Source: Dehalococcoidia bacterium (lineage in GTDB: Bacteria; Chloroflexota; Dehalococcoidia; Dehalococcoidales; Fen-1064). From it: DNA of 37,863 bases. Below are positions 15,812 through 24,448 of the stretch, piece after piece (the first letter of the stretch is position 1; each line of letters opens with the position of its first letter). The stretch is taken from the NCBI GenBank assembly GCA_030691775.1, contig JAUYDN010000240.1, forward strand, positions 1 to 37,863, in the 5' to 3' direction. Under the pieces are notes generated by a model. It did no database searches, was not told the origin of the DNA, and was given only the letters and a program-made list of their open reading frames with translations. The position numbers were made by a program, and so were the translations under genes.

Positions 15812-16435
15812 TTACCGCGAGTAGTATTCTACGATGGTTTTACCATCGAACTTGAAGCTGGCTTCATCAAGGATGGGTTGTGACACCACCTGCGCCACCA
15901 GCTTCACCCTGTCCAGGCTTAACCAGGCGGGTACGGTCTTCGCTTTAATTTCTTCGAGAACACGCTTAAAATACTCGGTGCGCATGCTGGTTTCTTTGAC
16001 AGCAACAATGTCACCCTCCTTAACGAGTCGTGATGGGACACTTGCCCGGCGCCCGTTAAGAGTAATGTGCCTGTGGAGGACAAGCTGACGTGCCTGGGCA
16101 CGGGAGTCCCCGAATCCCAGACGGTAAACCACATTGTCCAACCTCTTTTCCAGCATAACTTTCAGGTTATCGCCGGTGACGCCAGGCTGACGTTCCGCTT
16201 CTGCAAAAAAGCGCCGGAACTGCCGCTCCATCATCCCATAAGAGAAGCGGGCTTTCTGTTTTTCCACCAGCTGTAAGCCGCGGTCGGAAACTCTCCGCCG
16301 CCGCCCCCTGCCGATTTTTACGCGCCGCTTATGCTCCATTGTACATTTGGGCGTCTGGCACCGGCCTCCCTTGAGCATAAGCTTATCGCCAACGCGGCGA
16401 CAGAGGTGACAGACGGAACCGATATATCTTGCCAT
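15812..16435 (-). CDS. rpsD: 30S ribosomal protein S4 (uS4), zinc form
   Basis: 207 residues with four N-terminal cysteines (C9, C12, C26, C31), the zinc-binding C+ form. RLDNVVYRLGFGDSRAQARQLV is the S4 RNA-binding domain. S4 nucleates 16S rRNA assembly. Normally placed between rpsK and rpoA. Confidence 0.97.
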   Translation of the reverse strand: MARYIGSVCHLCRRVGDKLMLKGGRCQTPKCTMEHKRRVKIGRGRRRRVSDRGLQLVEKQKARFSYGMMERQFRRFFAEAERQPGVTGDNLKVMLEKRLDNVVYRLGFGDSRAQARQLVLHRHITLNGRRASVPSRLVKEGDIVAVKETSMRTEYFKRVLEEIKAKTVPAWLSLDRVKLVAQVVSQPILDEASFKFDGKTIVEYYSR

Positions 16436-16445
16436 AAAACCTTCC

Positions 16446-16838
16446 TTACACCCTTCTCCGTTTGGGTGGACGGCAACCGTTATGCGGGATGGGCGTGACG
16501 TCCTTGATACTGGTCACTGCCAGCCCCGATGCCTGAAGCGCGCGGATTGCCGCTTCCCGTCCACTGCCCGGTCCCTTCACAAATACTTCTACGGACCGCA
16601 ATCCATAGGCTTGCGATTTTTTAACGGCATCCTGCGCGGCAAGCTGGGCGGCATATGGCGTCCCTTTACGTGACCCCTTAAATCCCACCGTCCCACTGCT
16701 TCCCCAGCTCAGGACATTGCCCTGTGGGTCGGTAATGGTGACGATGGTATTGTTAAAAGACGATTGTACATAAGCCTTCCCCACCGGGATTATCCGGCGT
16801 TCTTTTCTTTTGGCTCTGCTCTTTTTTGGTCCTGCCAT
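16446..16838 (-). CDS. rpsK: 30S ribosomal protein S11 (uS11)
   Basis: 130 residues. AYVQSSFNNTIVTITDPQGN and GSRKGTPYAAQLAA are canonical, as is the basic end HNGCRPPKRRRV. It sits on the platform of the small subunit. Only 10 bases separate it from rpsD. Confidence 0.97.
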   Translation of the reverse strand: MAGPKKSRAKRKERRIIPVGKAYVQSSFNNTIVTITDPQGNVLSWGSSGTVGFKGSRKGTPYAAQLAAQDAVKKSQAYGLRSVEVFVKGPGSGREAAIRALQASGLAVTSIKDVTPIPHNGCRPPKRRRV

Positions 16839-16861
16839 TTTACCTCCTGGAGTTACCGGTA

Positions 16862-17251
16862 TTACTTCTTTGAGGTGCCGCGCTTCTTACCTCTGCCGGC
16901 AACGGTCTTGCGGGTGCCACGCCGTGTGCGTGCGTTAGTGCGCGTCCGCTGACCCCTGACCGGTAGATTGCGGCGGTGACGCATTCCTTTATATGAACCG
17001 ATTTCAATAAGACGCTTGATGTTAAGGGTAACCTCTTTACGAAGCTCGCCCTCAACCGTATATTCCTTATCGATAAGGTCGCGGATTTTTGTAAGCTCAC
17101 CCTCAGTGAGGCTATCGGCTTTTGTTTCCGGGCTGATACCAGCCCGGTCTAATATCTTCTCGCTCGTGGCTGGTCCAATCCCGTATATATATTGCAACGA
17201 TACCCAGACCTGTTTTTCTCTCGGTATGTCTACACCGGCAATACGTGGCAT
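16862..17251 (-). CDS. rpsM: 30S ribosomal protein S13 (uS13)
   Basis: 129 residues starting MPRIAGVDIPREKQVWVSLQ, with YGIGPATSEKIL (helix-hairpin) and a C-terminal GQRTRTNARTRRGTRKTV tail that reaches the P-site tRNA. It is in head-of-subunit position in the alpha operon, between rpmJ and rpsK. Confidence 0.97.
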   Translation of the reverse strand: MPRIAGVDIPREKQVWVSLQYIYGIGPATSEKILDRAGISPETKADSLTEGELTKIRDLIDKEYTVEGELRKEVTLNIKRLIEIGSYKGMRHRRNLPVRGQRTRTNARTRRGTRKTVAGRGKKRGTSKK

Positions 17252-17271
17252 ATTTCCCTCCTCGCCCGAGA

Positions 17272-17385
17272 CTAGCCCTGTCTCTGCTTGTGCTTGGGCC
17301 GCGTGCAGATTATCCTGACGACCCCGTGCCGCCGGATAACCTTACAGTTTTCGCATCTTGGTTTAACCGAAGCCCTGACTCTCAT
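17272..17385 (-). CDS. rpmJ: 50S ribosomal protein L36 (bL36)
   Basis: A 37-residue protein read directly from the minus strand: it begins MRVRASVKPRCENCKVI and ends PKHKQRQG. C11, C14, C27 and H32 form the zinc-binding set of the C+ form. The start ATG is at 17385 and the stop TAG at 17272-17274. It lies between infA and rpsM, as in most bacteria. Confidence 0.95.
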   Translation of the reverse strand: MRVRASVKPRCENCKVIRRHGVVRIICTRPKHKQRQG

Positions 17386-17396
17386 TGGTTCCCTCT

Positions 17397-17615
17397 TTAC
17401 TTGAACCGGTAGGTGACTCTGCCCCGACCTAAATCATACGGGGACAGCTCGATAAGTACCCTGTCTCCCGGCAAAATCCTGATGTAATTAACCCTCATTT
17501 TCCCCGAAATATGCGCCAGCACTTTGTGCCCGGTCGGAAGCTCCACGCGGAACATGGCGTTGGGCAGTGATTCAACCACAACCCCTTCGACCTCGATTGT
17601 CTCCTTTTTCGCCAT
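17397..17615 (-). CDS. infA: Translation initiation factor IF-1
   Basis: 72 residues, a single OB-fold. It begins MAKKETIEVEGVVVESLPNA and contains the HISGKMRVNYIRILPGD signature. IF-1 binds the A site of the 30S subunit during initiation. It lies between map and rpmJ with 11-base spacers. Confidence 0.97.
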   Translation of the reverse strand: MAKKETIEVEGVVVESLPNAMFRVELPTGHKVLAHISGKMRVNYIRILPGDRVLIELSPYDLGRGRVTYRFK

Positions 17616-17626
17616 ACCTTCCTTGC

Positions 17627-18394
17627 CTAAATGCTGGTAAGCACTTCAGCTTCACCCTCGGTAATCGCTATGGTATCTTCAAAATGGGCGGACAGGCTCC
17701 CATCACGAGTGCGTACCGTCCACATGTTATCATCCAGTTTTGTCTCCCAGCTACCGATATTCAACATCGGTTCCAGCGCCAGGGTCATCCCTTTTTTCAG
17801 CACCGGACCGACGCCCCGGCTCAAACCCAGCACCGACCTGGTGCTGTTGGGCACCTGCGGGTCTTCGTGCATCTGCCGCCCGATTCCGTGACCCGTATAT
17901 TCCCTGACCACCGCACACCCGCGGGACTCGGCGTATTCCTCGATAGCGGCGGTAACATCCCCGAGCCTGGCTCCAGGACGCGCCGCTTTGATACCCGCCT
18001 GTAACGCCCCCGCTGTTGTCTCCAGCAAACATTTCGCTTTCTCGCTAACGACTCCAGCGGGCACCGTCCGTGCCGAATCACCCTGAAAACCCTTGTATAC
18101 CACTCCAAAATCTATGGAGACAATATCCCCCTCTTTTATTATCCTTTTACCCGGAATTCCATGCACAATCTCATCGTTCACGGAAACGCACAGGTTTGCC
18201 GGGTACCCCCTGTACCCTTTGAACGAAGGCTTTGCCCCGTATAGCTTTGCTTCTCTTTCCGCGATTTCATCCAGCTCGGCTGTTGTCATCCCCGGTTTTA
18301 CCGCGGCGGTTAATACATTCAATACCCTGGCTGTTATCCGGCACGCCTCCCGCATTAAGGCAATTTCTTCATCGGACTTGATGATGATGCCCAT
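17627..18394 (-). CDS. map: Methionine aminopeptidase type I
   Basis: 255 residues; removes N-terminal Met from new proteins. The dinuclear metal ligands are visible: Asp in SIDFGV, Asp in GDSART, His in YTGHGIGR, Glu in LALEPM and Glu in ITEGEAEV. The substrate-binding His is in DEIVHGIPG. The start lies 1 base after the adk stop, so translation is coupled. Confidence 0.96.
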   Translation of the reverse strand: MGIIIKSDEEIALMREACRITARVLNVLTAAVKPGMTTAELDEIAEREAKLYGAKPSFKGYRGYPANLCVSVNDEIVHGIPGKRIIKEGDIVSIDFGVVYKGFQGDSARTVPAGVVSEKAKCLLETTAGALQAGIKAARPGARLGDVTAAIEEYAESRGCAVVREYTGHGIGRQMHEDPQVPNSTRSVLGLSRGVGPVLKKGMTLALEPMLNIGSWETKLDDNMWTVRTRDGSLSAHFEDTIAITEGEAEVLTSI

Positions 18395-18395
18395 G

Positions 18396-19058
18396 CTATT
18401 TGCGCCCTGCGGCCTCTCTTCTCAGGGCAGTTAGAGTCCCTTTCCGTACATTATCCACCGAGCCTACGCCATTCACCTCAACGAGCTTTCCGGTCCTGGT
18501 GTAATAATCGATAAGTGGCGCTGTCTGCGCGAAGAACACCTTCAACCGCTCGCTGATGGTGGCTGGTTTATCATCATCCCGCTGGTAAAGCTCCCCGCCG
18601 CACCGGTCGCATTTGCCCTCGACTTTGGGCGGCGATGTAATTTTGTGGTAAGGCGACTGGCACTGCCGGCAAATCCAGCGTCCGCTCAGCCGTTTCATCA
18701 GCTCTTCATCAGCCACCTTTATGTAGACGACTTCATCAATCGCTTTACCCTGTTTTTCCAGCGCCTTATCTAACGCCTCTGCCTGGGCGAGTGTCCGCGG
18801 GAAGCCATCGAAGATGACCCCCTGCCGGCAATCGGGTTTGCTGATTCTTTCCAACAGCATCGCTACCGTAATCTCATCCGGCACGAGCTTACCTTTTTCC
18901 ATATACTCCCTGGCTTTCAAACCCAGCGCCGTGCCCTGTTTCTGCGCCTCACGGAACATATCGCCCGTGGCAATATGCGCCAGCTTGAGTTCCCGGGCGA
19001 CTTCCACTGCCTGTGTGCCTTTGCCCGCGCCCGGAGCACCTAATAAAATTATATACAT
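18396..19058 (-). CDS. adk: Adenylate kinase, long zinc-lid form
   Basis: 220 residues catalysing AMP + ATP to 2 ADP. The P-loop GAPGAGKGTQ is at 7-16, and the AMP-site DGFPRTLAQAEAL is near 85. The LID domain carries four cysteines (CRQC and CDRC) typical of the Gram-positive-type zinc lid. It is separated from secY by a 355-base gap, unusual for this position, so it may have its own promoter. Confidence 0.96.
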   Translation of the reverse strand: MYIILLGAPGAGKGTQAVEVARELKLAHIATGDMFREAQKQGTALGLKAREYMEKGKLVPDEITVAMLLERISKPDCRQGVIFDGFPRTLAQAEALDKALEKQGKAIDEVVYIKVADEELMKRLSGRWICRQCQSPYHKITSPPKVEGKCDRCGGELYQRDDDKPATISERLKVFFAQTAPLIDYYTRTGKLVEVNGVGSVDNVRKGTLTALRREAAGRK

Positions 19059-19413
19059 ATTTTCCCTAAGTCATAACCTCGATAAATCCGAAGCACGAAT
19101 GTCGAATTTCGAAAAAATTTGTCACGGCGCCGTGGCGCCGCCCACGAACAATGAAAATGGAGGTGTCATTCTGGAGCGAAGCGAAGAATCTCAGGGAAGG
19201 GCTATTTTCCCCCGCCACCAGATTCTTCGTCGTCCCGATAAAGTACAGGAGGGTCGGGACTCCTCCAGAATGACAAGATAGAATCCATTTTCTACGTAAA
19301 TTCCAAAATCCAATTAACAAATGTTTCAAGCCTTTAGATTTACCTAATTTTTTCATTACTTCGGATTTCGAACTTGACTCCCCGTTATATGATTTGGAGT
19401 CAGTAAAAGTATT
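19059..19413. other. Spacer interrupting secY-adk, repeat-filled
   Basis: No gene is credible here. It holds a heptad block (CGAAGCA, CGAATGT, CGAATTT, CGAAAAA at 19089-19116), a GGCGCCGTGGCGCC palindrome and a complete TGTCATTCTGGAG element (19164-19275). Further TTCGGAT/TTCGAAC units lie near 19360. In most genomes secY and adk are adjacent. Confidence 0.75.
19164..19275. repeat. TGTCATTCTGGAG element with perfect 13-bp inverted ends
   Basis: Ends TGTCATTCTGGAG (19164-19176) and CTCCAGAATGACA (19263-19275) are exact complements and identical to those of the copy at 12244-12396. GAAGAATCTCAG and AGATTCTTCGTCG inside are also shared. This copy is 112 bp, 41 bp shorter. Confidence 0.78.
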
Positions 19414-20733
19414 TTACTTAATAAACCCTTCATAGCGGCGCATGGTCAACTGCGCTTCCAGTTGTTTCATGGTATCCAGTATCACGCCTACCATGATGAG
19501 AAGACCTATGCTGGAGAGCTGGATTACCTGGACGTTGGTGATACTGCTCGCCAGGAAGGGGATGACCGCAATGAGCGCCAGGAAGAGTGCCCCTGTCAGG
19601 GTTATCTTGGTGATGATATTGTTAAGGAACGATTCTGTATTCTTACCCGGCCTGATGCCCGGGACGAAACCACCCTGTCGCTGGAGCATGCCGGGCAGGT
19701 CCTGCTGTTGAAAGATAACCATAGTGTAAAAGAAGGTAAAGAACAGCGTGAGCAGGAAATATGCCGCCCAGTATACCAGCCCGAGCGGTAAAGACGTATC
19801 CGGGCTGAAAATGTTAACAATCTGGTTAGCCAGGTTCGGCTCGGCGCCCTGCGGATTGGCAAAATAGCTGGCAATCATGCCCGGGAACAGGACCAGGGAC
19901 ATGGCGAAGATAAGCGGAATCATACCGGCGGAGTTCACCCGCAAAGGTATGTGCGTGCCACCGCCTGAGCGGTACATACGACCACCCCGGAATTGAGTGC
20001 GCGCGTACTGCACGGGAATGCGGCGGTGCGCTTCCGTGAAAACGATAATCATGACAATCGTTGCCAGCATAATCAAAGCAAACACAAAAAGCCCGATGAA
20101 CTGCTGTCCCGCCACGAGCACGCCCTGCCCGATCATGGTCGGGTACCCGGTGACAATGCCGGCAAAAATGATAATGGAGACGCCATTGCCGATGCCGTAC
20201 TCCGTAATCAATTCGCCCATCCATACCAGGAACATCGTGCCTGCTACCATGGCGGAAATCATTGAAACCAGGGATAGCGGGTCGGGTGTGGCGACGACAC
20301 CGGCACGCTGGAGTATTATCAGTTGCCCGTAGCCGGAGACAGCCGCCAGGGGGACGGTAAGCCAGTGGCTGATGCGGTTCATGGTGTTCCGGCCGGCTTC
20401 ACCTTCCTGTGATAACTGCTGGAGGCGAGGGATTACCGGCGTCATCAACTGCAGGATGATGGTAGAGGTAATATAAGGGTAGACGCCCATTGCTGCTACG
20501 CTGAAGTTCCTCATTGCACCACCGCTGAACAGGTCCAGCATGCCGAGTAAAGCGTTCTCGGAAAAGAGGTCACGCAGTTTCGCCGCGTCCACACCCGGAA
20601 GAGGAACGTGCGCAATGAACCGGAAGGCAACCAGGATACCCAGAGTAATAAGAATCCTCAGCCGCAGGTCGGGCAGACGGAAGGCATCGAGCATCGCCTG
20701 GATAAGTCTGGGCATCGTGGTCCGCTGGCGCAT
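19414..20733 (-). CDS. secY: Preprotein translocase subunit SecY
   Basis: 439 residues, ten predicted membrane helices; the channel of the Sec translocon. HVPLPGVD follows helix 1, SGGAMRNFSVAAMGVYPYITS marks the plug/helix 2 region, and RRIPVQYA with GGTHIPLRVN are conserved cytoplasmic and periplasmic loops. It ends MRRYEGFIK. The start shares one base with the rplO stop (TAATG). Confidence 0.97.
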   Translation of the reverse strand: MRQRTTMPRLIQAMLDAFRLPDLRLRILITLGILVAFRFIAHVPLPGVDAAKLRDLFSENALLGMLDLFSGGAMRNFSVAAMGVYPYITSTIILQLMTPVIPRLQQLSQEGEAGRNTMNRISHWLTVPLAAVSGYGQLIILQRAGVVATPDPLSLVSMISAMVAGTMFLVWMGELITEYGIGNGVSIIIFAGIVTGYPTMIGQGVLVAGQQFIGLFVFALIMLATIVMIIVFTEAHRRIPVQYARTQFRGGRMYRSGGGTHIPLRVNSAGMIPLIFAMSLVLFPGMIASYFANPQGAEPNLANQIVNIFSPDTSLPLGLVYWAAYFLLTLFFTFFYTMVIFQQQDLPGMLQRQGGFVPGIRPGKNTESFLNNIITKITLTGALFLALIAVIPFLASSITNVQVIQLSSIGLLIMVGVILDTMKQLEAQLTMRRYEGFIK

Positions 20734-21182
20734 TAGCTGACCTCCTCCGCTTTACCGCCCGCCGCTTCGATTTTGCTTTTAGCGCTGGCGGAGAATTTAC
20801 TGGCTTTCACGGTAAGCGCCCTGGATACCTCTCCGGTACCGAGAACCTTCACAGGCTTTTGCGTGGTTTTTATAATTCCAGCCTTGACCAGCTCTTCGCT
20901 GGTGATTACGGAACCTGCTTCAAAGCCAGCCAGGTCGGTCAGGTTAACCACGGAATATTCTGTCTTGAATATATTGGTGAAACCGCGCTTGCTGGGGAGG
21001 CGTTTCACGATGGGCAGTTGCCCGCCTTCGAAGCCGGGCTTCATCCTGTACCCACTGCGTGATTTCTGGCCCTTACAACCGCGTCCGGAATAACTGCCTT
21101 TATGGCTACCATCGCCCCGCCCCACCCGCTTGCGGTCTTTACGGGCGCCGGGCGCCGCAGAGAGCGTATCCAGCCTTATCAA
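20733..21182 (-). CDS. rplO: 50S ribosomal protein L15 (uL15)
   Basis: 149 residues with the Gly/Arg-rich N-terminal arm (KRVGRGDGSHKGSYSGRGCK) and FEGGQLPIVKRLPSKRGF. The start is TTG at 21182, overlapping the rpmD stop as TTGA, with GGAGG 7 bases upstream inside rpmD. Confidence 0.96.
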   Translation of the reverse strand: MIRLDTLSAAPGARKDRKRVGRGDGSHKGSYSGRGCKGQKSRSGYRMKPGFEGGQLPIVKRLPSKRGFTNIFKTEYSVVNLTDLAGFEAGSVITSEELVKAGIIKTTQKPVKVLGTGEVSRALTVKASKFSASAKSKIEAAGGKAEEVS

Positions 21183-21361
21183 TTTGCTTCCTCCACCCTG
21201 ACGAGATGTCTTACTTTTTGAATCATACCCCTGAGAGAGAGCGAGTCCTCGCGGGTAACGCTCTGGTTAAGACGGTGGAACCCCAGTGATTGGAGGGTCG
21301 CCTTCTGGTCTTTACTGTAACCGATGCCGCTTTTAACCCAGGTAACCTTTAATTTAGCCAC
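21179..21361 (-). CDS. rpmD: 50S ribosomal protein L30 (uL30)
   Basis: 60 residues: it begins AKLKVTWVKSGIGYSK after the initiator and includes LGFHRLNQSV. The GTG start at 21361 overlaps the rpsE stop by 8 bases, the usual spc-operon coupling. Upstream in-frame codons belong to antisense-free overlap with rpsE and are not conserved. Confidence 0.95.
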   Translation of the reverse strand: MAKLKVTWVKSGIGYSKDQKATLQSLGFHRLNQSVTREDSLSLRGMIQKVRHLVRVEEAN

Positions 21362-21881
21362 CTTTAGCCGCCTCTCCAGCCTCCGCGACCGCTTGTTTCC
21401 GTTCGCGGACCACATCCGCGGGGTACCGTAGCCTGCGTAATGCCTCAACCGTCGCCCGGGCTACGTTTGTCTTATTGGAGGTGCCCAGCGATTTGGTGAG
21501 GATATCTTTCACCCCGGCTGCTTCCAGCACGGCGCGCACACTGCCGCCGGCGATGATACCGGTGCCCGGCGCCGCGGGCTTGAGTAGTATCTTTGCCGCA
21601 CCCATCTTTAGCTCGATTTGGTGGGGGATGGTACCACCGGCGAGAGGCACGGTAATGAGGCTCTTACGCGCTGTAGCACCTGCTTTGTTGATTGCTACCG
21701 GGACCTCATTGGCTTTACCCATGCCCACACCCACATGCCCATTGCCATCCCCGGTCACCACCAGGGCACTGAAGCTGAGGCGTTTGCCACCCTTCACTAC
21801 CTTGGCAACGCGGTTAATATATATCAGTTTATCGGTCAGGGTCAATTCAGATGGGTCGATTTTACTTGTGCCAAATGCCAT
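21354..21881 (-). CDS. rpsE: 30S ribosomal protein S5 (uS5)
   Basis: 175 residues. The dsRBD-like N-terminal part has RVAKVVKGGKRLSFSALVVTGD, and the C-terminal part has GTGIIAGGSVRAVLEAAGVKD. S5 affects decoding accuracy at the back of the 30S subunit. Between rplR and rpmD as expected. Confidence 0.97.
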   Translation of the reverse strand: MAFGTSKIDPSELTLTDKLIYINRVAKVVKGGKRLSFSALVVTGDGNGHVGVGMGKANEVPVAINKAGATARKSLITVPLAGGTIPHQIELKMGAAKILLKPAAPGTGIIAGGSVRAVLEAAGVKDILTKSLGTSNKTNVARATVEALRRLRYPADVVRERKQAVAEAGEAAKGG

Positions 21882-21905
21882 AGCTTTTATCCTGTCGTCG
21901 TATTT

Positions 21906-22271
21906 CTAAAATTTAAGCCCGGCTTTACGCGCCGCTTCACCGAGGGCTTTGACGCGCCCGTGATAACGGTAGCCGCCGCGGTCAAAAGCTACCTGGGTTA
22001 CGCCTTTTTCCAGTGCGCGCTTTGCAACCGCGGTACCTACCAGCTCGGAGACTTCACCCTTCTTTTTCCCATCTACCTGTTCTTTAATATCCTTATCAAT
22101 GGACGATGCCATTACCAGTGTGTTCCCTTTGACATCATCGATGACCTGGGCATAAACATGGTTCAAGCTCCGGAACACACAGAGGCGGGGACGCTCCGCG
22201 GTGCCGCTCAGTTTTGCCCGGATGCGAACGTGCCGCTTGGCGCGGGCGAGCTTGCGATTAAACACTGCCAT
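21906..22271 (-). CDS. rplR: 50S ribosomal protein L18 (uL18)
   Basis: 121 residues. RAKLSGTAERPRLCVFRSLNH and the ending HGRVKALGEAARKAGLKF are the family signatures. It binds 5S rRNA with L5. Its ATG starts immediately after the rplF stop codon. Confidence 0.97.
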   Translation of the reverse strand: MAVFNRKLARAKRHVRIRAKLSGTAERPRLCVFRSLNHVYAQVIDDVKGNTLVMASSIDKDIKEQVDGKKKGEVSELVGTAVAKRALEKGVTQVAFDRGGYRYHGRVKALGEAARKAGLKF

Positions 22272-22823
22272 CTATTTTCTCCCTATTGCCTTTCCAGCTT
22301 TACCCGGTTTGAGACGCACCGGCACGCCGGCTAAGCGCAACCCTTTGCCCTTGTACGGGTCGTGCGGTTTAATAGCTAAAATCTTCGCGGTCACTTCGCC
22401 CACCAGCTCCTTATCGATGCCAGCGATTTTGAGGCGGTTGACGCCTTCGACGTTGAACGTCACGCCCGCCACCGGTTTCAGTTCCACCGGGTGCGAGTAG
22501 CCAACGTTCAGCACAATTTTATCCCCGGTCTTCTGGGCGCGGTAACCAACGCCGACAATCTCCAGCGTCTTCTCGAAACCCTTGTTGACACCCTCCACCA
22601 TATTCGCCAGCAGGGCGCGACTGAGACCGTGCAGTGCGCGTGCTTCACCGGTATCATTGGCACGGGTGACGACGAGGCGGTCGTCCTCCAGTTTCACCGT
22701 GATAACATCGACAAAACGCCGGCTCAGCTCGCCCCTGGGACCTTTCACGGTCACCGAGCTATCTTCAACCTTGACGGATACCCCTTTAGGTACCGGTATT
22801 GGCAAACGCCCGACTCGAGACAT
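22272..22823 (-). CDS. rplF: 50S ribosomal protein L6 (uL6)
   Basis: 183 residues with two repeated L6 folds, starting MSRVGRLPIPVPKGVSVKV and ending with the DPYKGKGLRLAG signature and a Lys-rich tail. It lies near the factor-binding site. A 137-base spacer with heptad repeats separates it from rpsH, wide for this operon. Confidence 0.97.
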   Translation of the reverse strand: MSRVGRLPIPVPKGVSVKVEDSSVTVKGPRGELSRRFVDVITVKLEDDRLVVTRANDTGEARALHGLSRALLANMVEGVNKGFEKTLEIVGVGYRAQKTGDKIVLNVGYSHPVELKPVAGVTFNVEGVNRLKIAGIDKELVGEVTAKILAIKPHDPYKGKGLRLAGVPVRLKPGKAGKAIGRK

Positions 22824-22838
22824 AACTTTAATAAAATC

Positions 22839-22943
22839 CTAAATTCTAAACTCTAAATCCTGAACAAACTCAAAACGTTTATAGTATCTCAGGTTTCGGA
22901 TTTTGATATTGTTTAGATATTAGACATTAGATATTAGAATTTA
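22839..22943. repeat. Heptad repeat blocks between rpsH and rplF
   Basis: Units CTAAATT, CTAAACT, CTAAATC, CTGAACA (22839-22866) and TTCGGAT, TTTGATA, TTGTTTA, GATATTA, GACATTA, GATATTA, GAATTTA (22895-22943). The two blocks use different unit sequences but the same 7-base period. Confidence 0.72.
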
Positions 22944-22960
22944 CCCCTTTCCTCGCTTTT

Positions 22961-23359
22961 TTACCAGATGTAACAGATTAGCTCTCCGCCGATTCCCTGC
23001 TTCCAGGCTTTTTGCCCGGTCATCAACCCTTTGGGAGTGGAGAGGATAGCGACGCCGAGCCCGCTATAGACACGCGGAATTTCTTTTTTCTGGACGAAAA
23101 TCCTCAATCCCGGCTTGCTGACACGCTCCAGACCGGTCAGGACCGACTGGTGCCGTTCCTGGTATCGGAGTTGGATTTTAATCACCTTTTGAGGTTTGCC
23201 TCGGACAACCTCATAGTCCTTGATAAAGCCTTCTTCCTTAAGAATTTTGGCGATTGCCAGCTTCATTTTAGAAGAAGGCACGAGTACCGAATCGTGCCGT
23301 GCGAGCACGGCGTTCCGTATTCGGGTCAGCATATCTGCAACTGGGTCTGATATTGTCAC
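22961..23359 (-). CDS. rpsH: 30S ribosomal protein S8 (uS8)
   Basis: 132 residues: DPVADMLTRIRNAVLARHD at the N-terminus, and GLGVAILSTPKGLMTG near the C-terminus. A central rRNA-binding protein, and in many bacteria the spc-operon repressor. The start is GTG at 23359 with AAGGGGG 7 bases upstream. Confidence 0.96.
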   Translation of the reverse strand: MTISDPVADMLTRIRNAVLARHDSVLVPSSKMKLAIAKILKEEGFIKDYEVVRGKPQKVIKIQLRYQERHQSVLTGLERVSKPGLRIFVQKKEIPRVYSGLGVAILSTPKGLMTGQKAWKQGIGGELICYIW

Positions 23360-23387
23360 CCTTGCGCCCCCTTTGACCGTAGTGTCC

Positions 23388-23573
23388 TTACCAGCTTGAT
23401 TTCCTCACGCCGGGAATTTTACCCGAGAGCGAAAGCTCCCGGAAACAAATGCGGCACAGGCCAAACCGCCGCATATAAGCGCGTGGTCTACCGCAGGTCT
23501 GACAGCGGTTGTGCTGTTGTACCTTGAACTTGGGCGGACGTTTCCATTTTGCTATCTCAGATTTTTTAGCCAT
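23388..23573 (-). CDS. rpsN: 30S ribosomal protein S14 type Z (uS14)
   Basis: 61 residues, the short zinc form: CQTCGRP and CRIC provide the four zinc cysteines, and the protein ends ELSLSGKIPGVRKSSW. Placed between rplE and rpsH. Confidence 0.97.
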   Translation of the reverse strand: MAKKSEIAKWKRPPKFKVQQHNRCQTCGRPRAYMRRFGLCRICFRELSLSGKIPGVRKSSW

Positions 23574-23583
23574 TAGACTCCAA

Positions 23584-24126
23584 TCAATCCTTACTGAAGG
23601 GTACGCCCATCAGTTCCAGCAAGAGACGGCCGTCTTCATCCGTGCGGGCAGTGGTGACGATAGTTACTTCCAGCCCGCGTACCTTATCGATTTTATCGAA
23701 CTCGATTTCCGGAAAGATGGTCTGTTCTTTGAAACCGAGAGAATAGTTCCCGCGCCCATCAAAAGAATTGCGGGGAATACCGTGGAATTCGCGGATACGC
23801 GGTAAAACCACGTTTACCAACCGCTCGATGAAATCGTACATACGCCCGCGGCGTAACGTTACCTTCATACCTATTGGCATGCCTTCCCTCAGCTTGAAGT
23901 TGGCTATCGACCGCTTGCTCCGGGTAATGATGGGCTTTTGCCCGGTGATAATGGGCAGGTCCTTCTCGGCGCCTTCCAGCGCTTTGGCGTTGGCAATCGC
24001 TTCCCCGAGACCGATGCTGACGATGACCTTCTCCACGCGGGGTACTTCCATAATGTTCTTGTAGCCCCTCATCTCCATCAGCCTGGGCACAATCTCTTGT
24101 TTGTATCTTTCTTTCAAACCAGCCAT
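23584..24126 (-). CDS. rplE: 50S ribosomal protein L5 (uL5)
   Basis: 180 residues. NIMEVPRVEKVIVSIGLGEA and ITGQKPIITRSKRSIANFKLR are the conserved regions. It binds 5S rRNA and contacts P-site tRNA. It directly follows rplX with a 1-base gap. Confidence 0.97.
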   Translation of the reverse strand: MAGLKERYKQEIVPRLMEMRGYKNIMEVPRVEKVIVSIGLGEAIANAKALEGAEKDLPIITGQKPIITRSKRSIANFKLREGMPIGMKVTLRRGRMYDFIERLVNVVLPRIREFHGIPRNSFDGRGNYSLGFKEQTIFPEIEFDKIDKVRGLEVTIVTTARTDEDGRLLLELMGVPFSKD

Positions 24127-24127
24127 A

Positions 24128-24439
24128 TTAATCTATCGCCTCTTTACAACTGCGGCAGATACGTACCTTGCGGCCGTCTTCCAGCGTTTTAGCTCCGACC
24201 CGTGCGGGTTTATTACAGCGGGTGCAAACGAGCATGACGTTGGAGATGGCGATGGGTGATTCACGCTCGATGAGCCCTGCCTGCCTGACCTGCGCTCTGG
24301 CTCTGCTGTGTGTTTTTATCATATTCACGCCTTCGATGAGCACCCGGTTTTCCTTTGTGTACACGAAGCGGATTTTTCCTTTTTTACCTTTGTCCTTACC
24401 TGCGATGACAAGGACCATATCCTCTTTGTGAATCTTCAT
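24128..24439 (-). CDS. rplX: 50S ribosomal protein L24 (uL24)
   Basis: 103 residues with the KOW motif (DMVLVIAGKDKGKKGKIRFV) and a C-terminal CTRC ... CRSC set that may bind zinc. It initiates 50S assembly. Normal neighbour order. Confidence 0.96.
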   Translation of the reverse strand: MKIHKEDMVLVIAGKDKGKKGKIRFVYTKENRVLIEGVNMIKTHSRARAQVRQAGLIERESPIAISNVMLVCTRCNKPARVGAKTLEDGRKVRICRSCKEAID

Positions 24440-24448
24440 ACGTTTTCC

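Noticed and set aside
19066..19356. 96-codon minus-strand open frame between secY and adk
   Set aside because: It spans heptad repeats and the inverted-end element, with no ribosome site or homology that I recognise.
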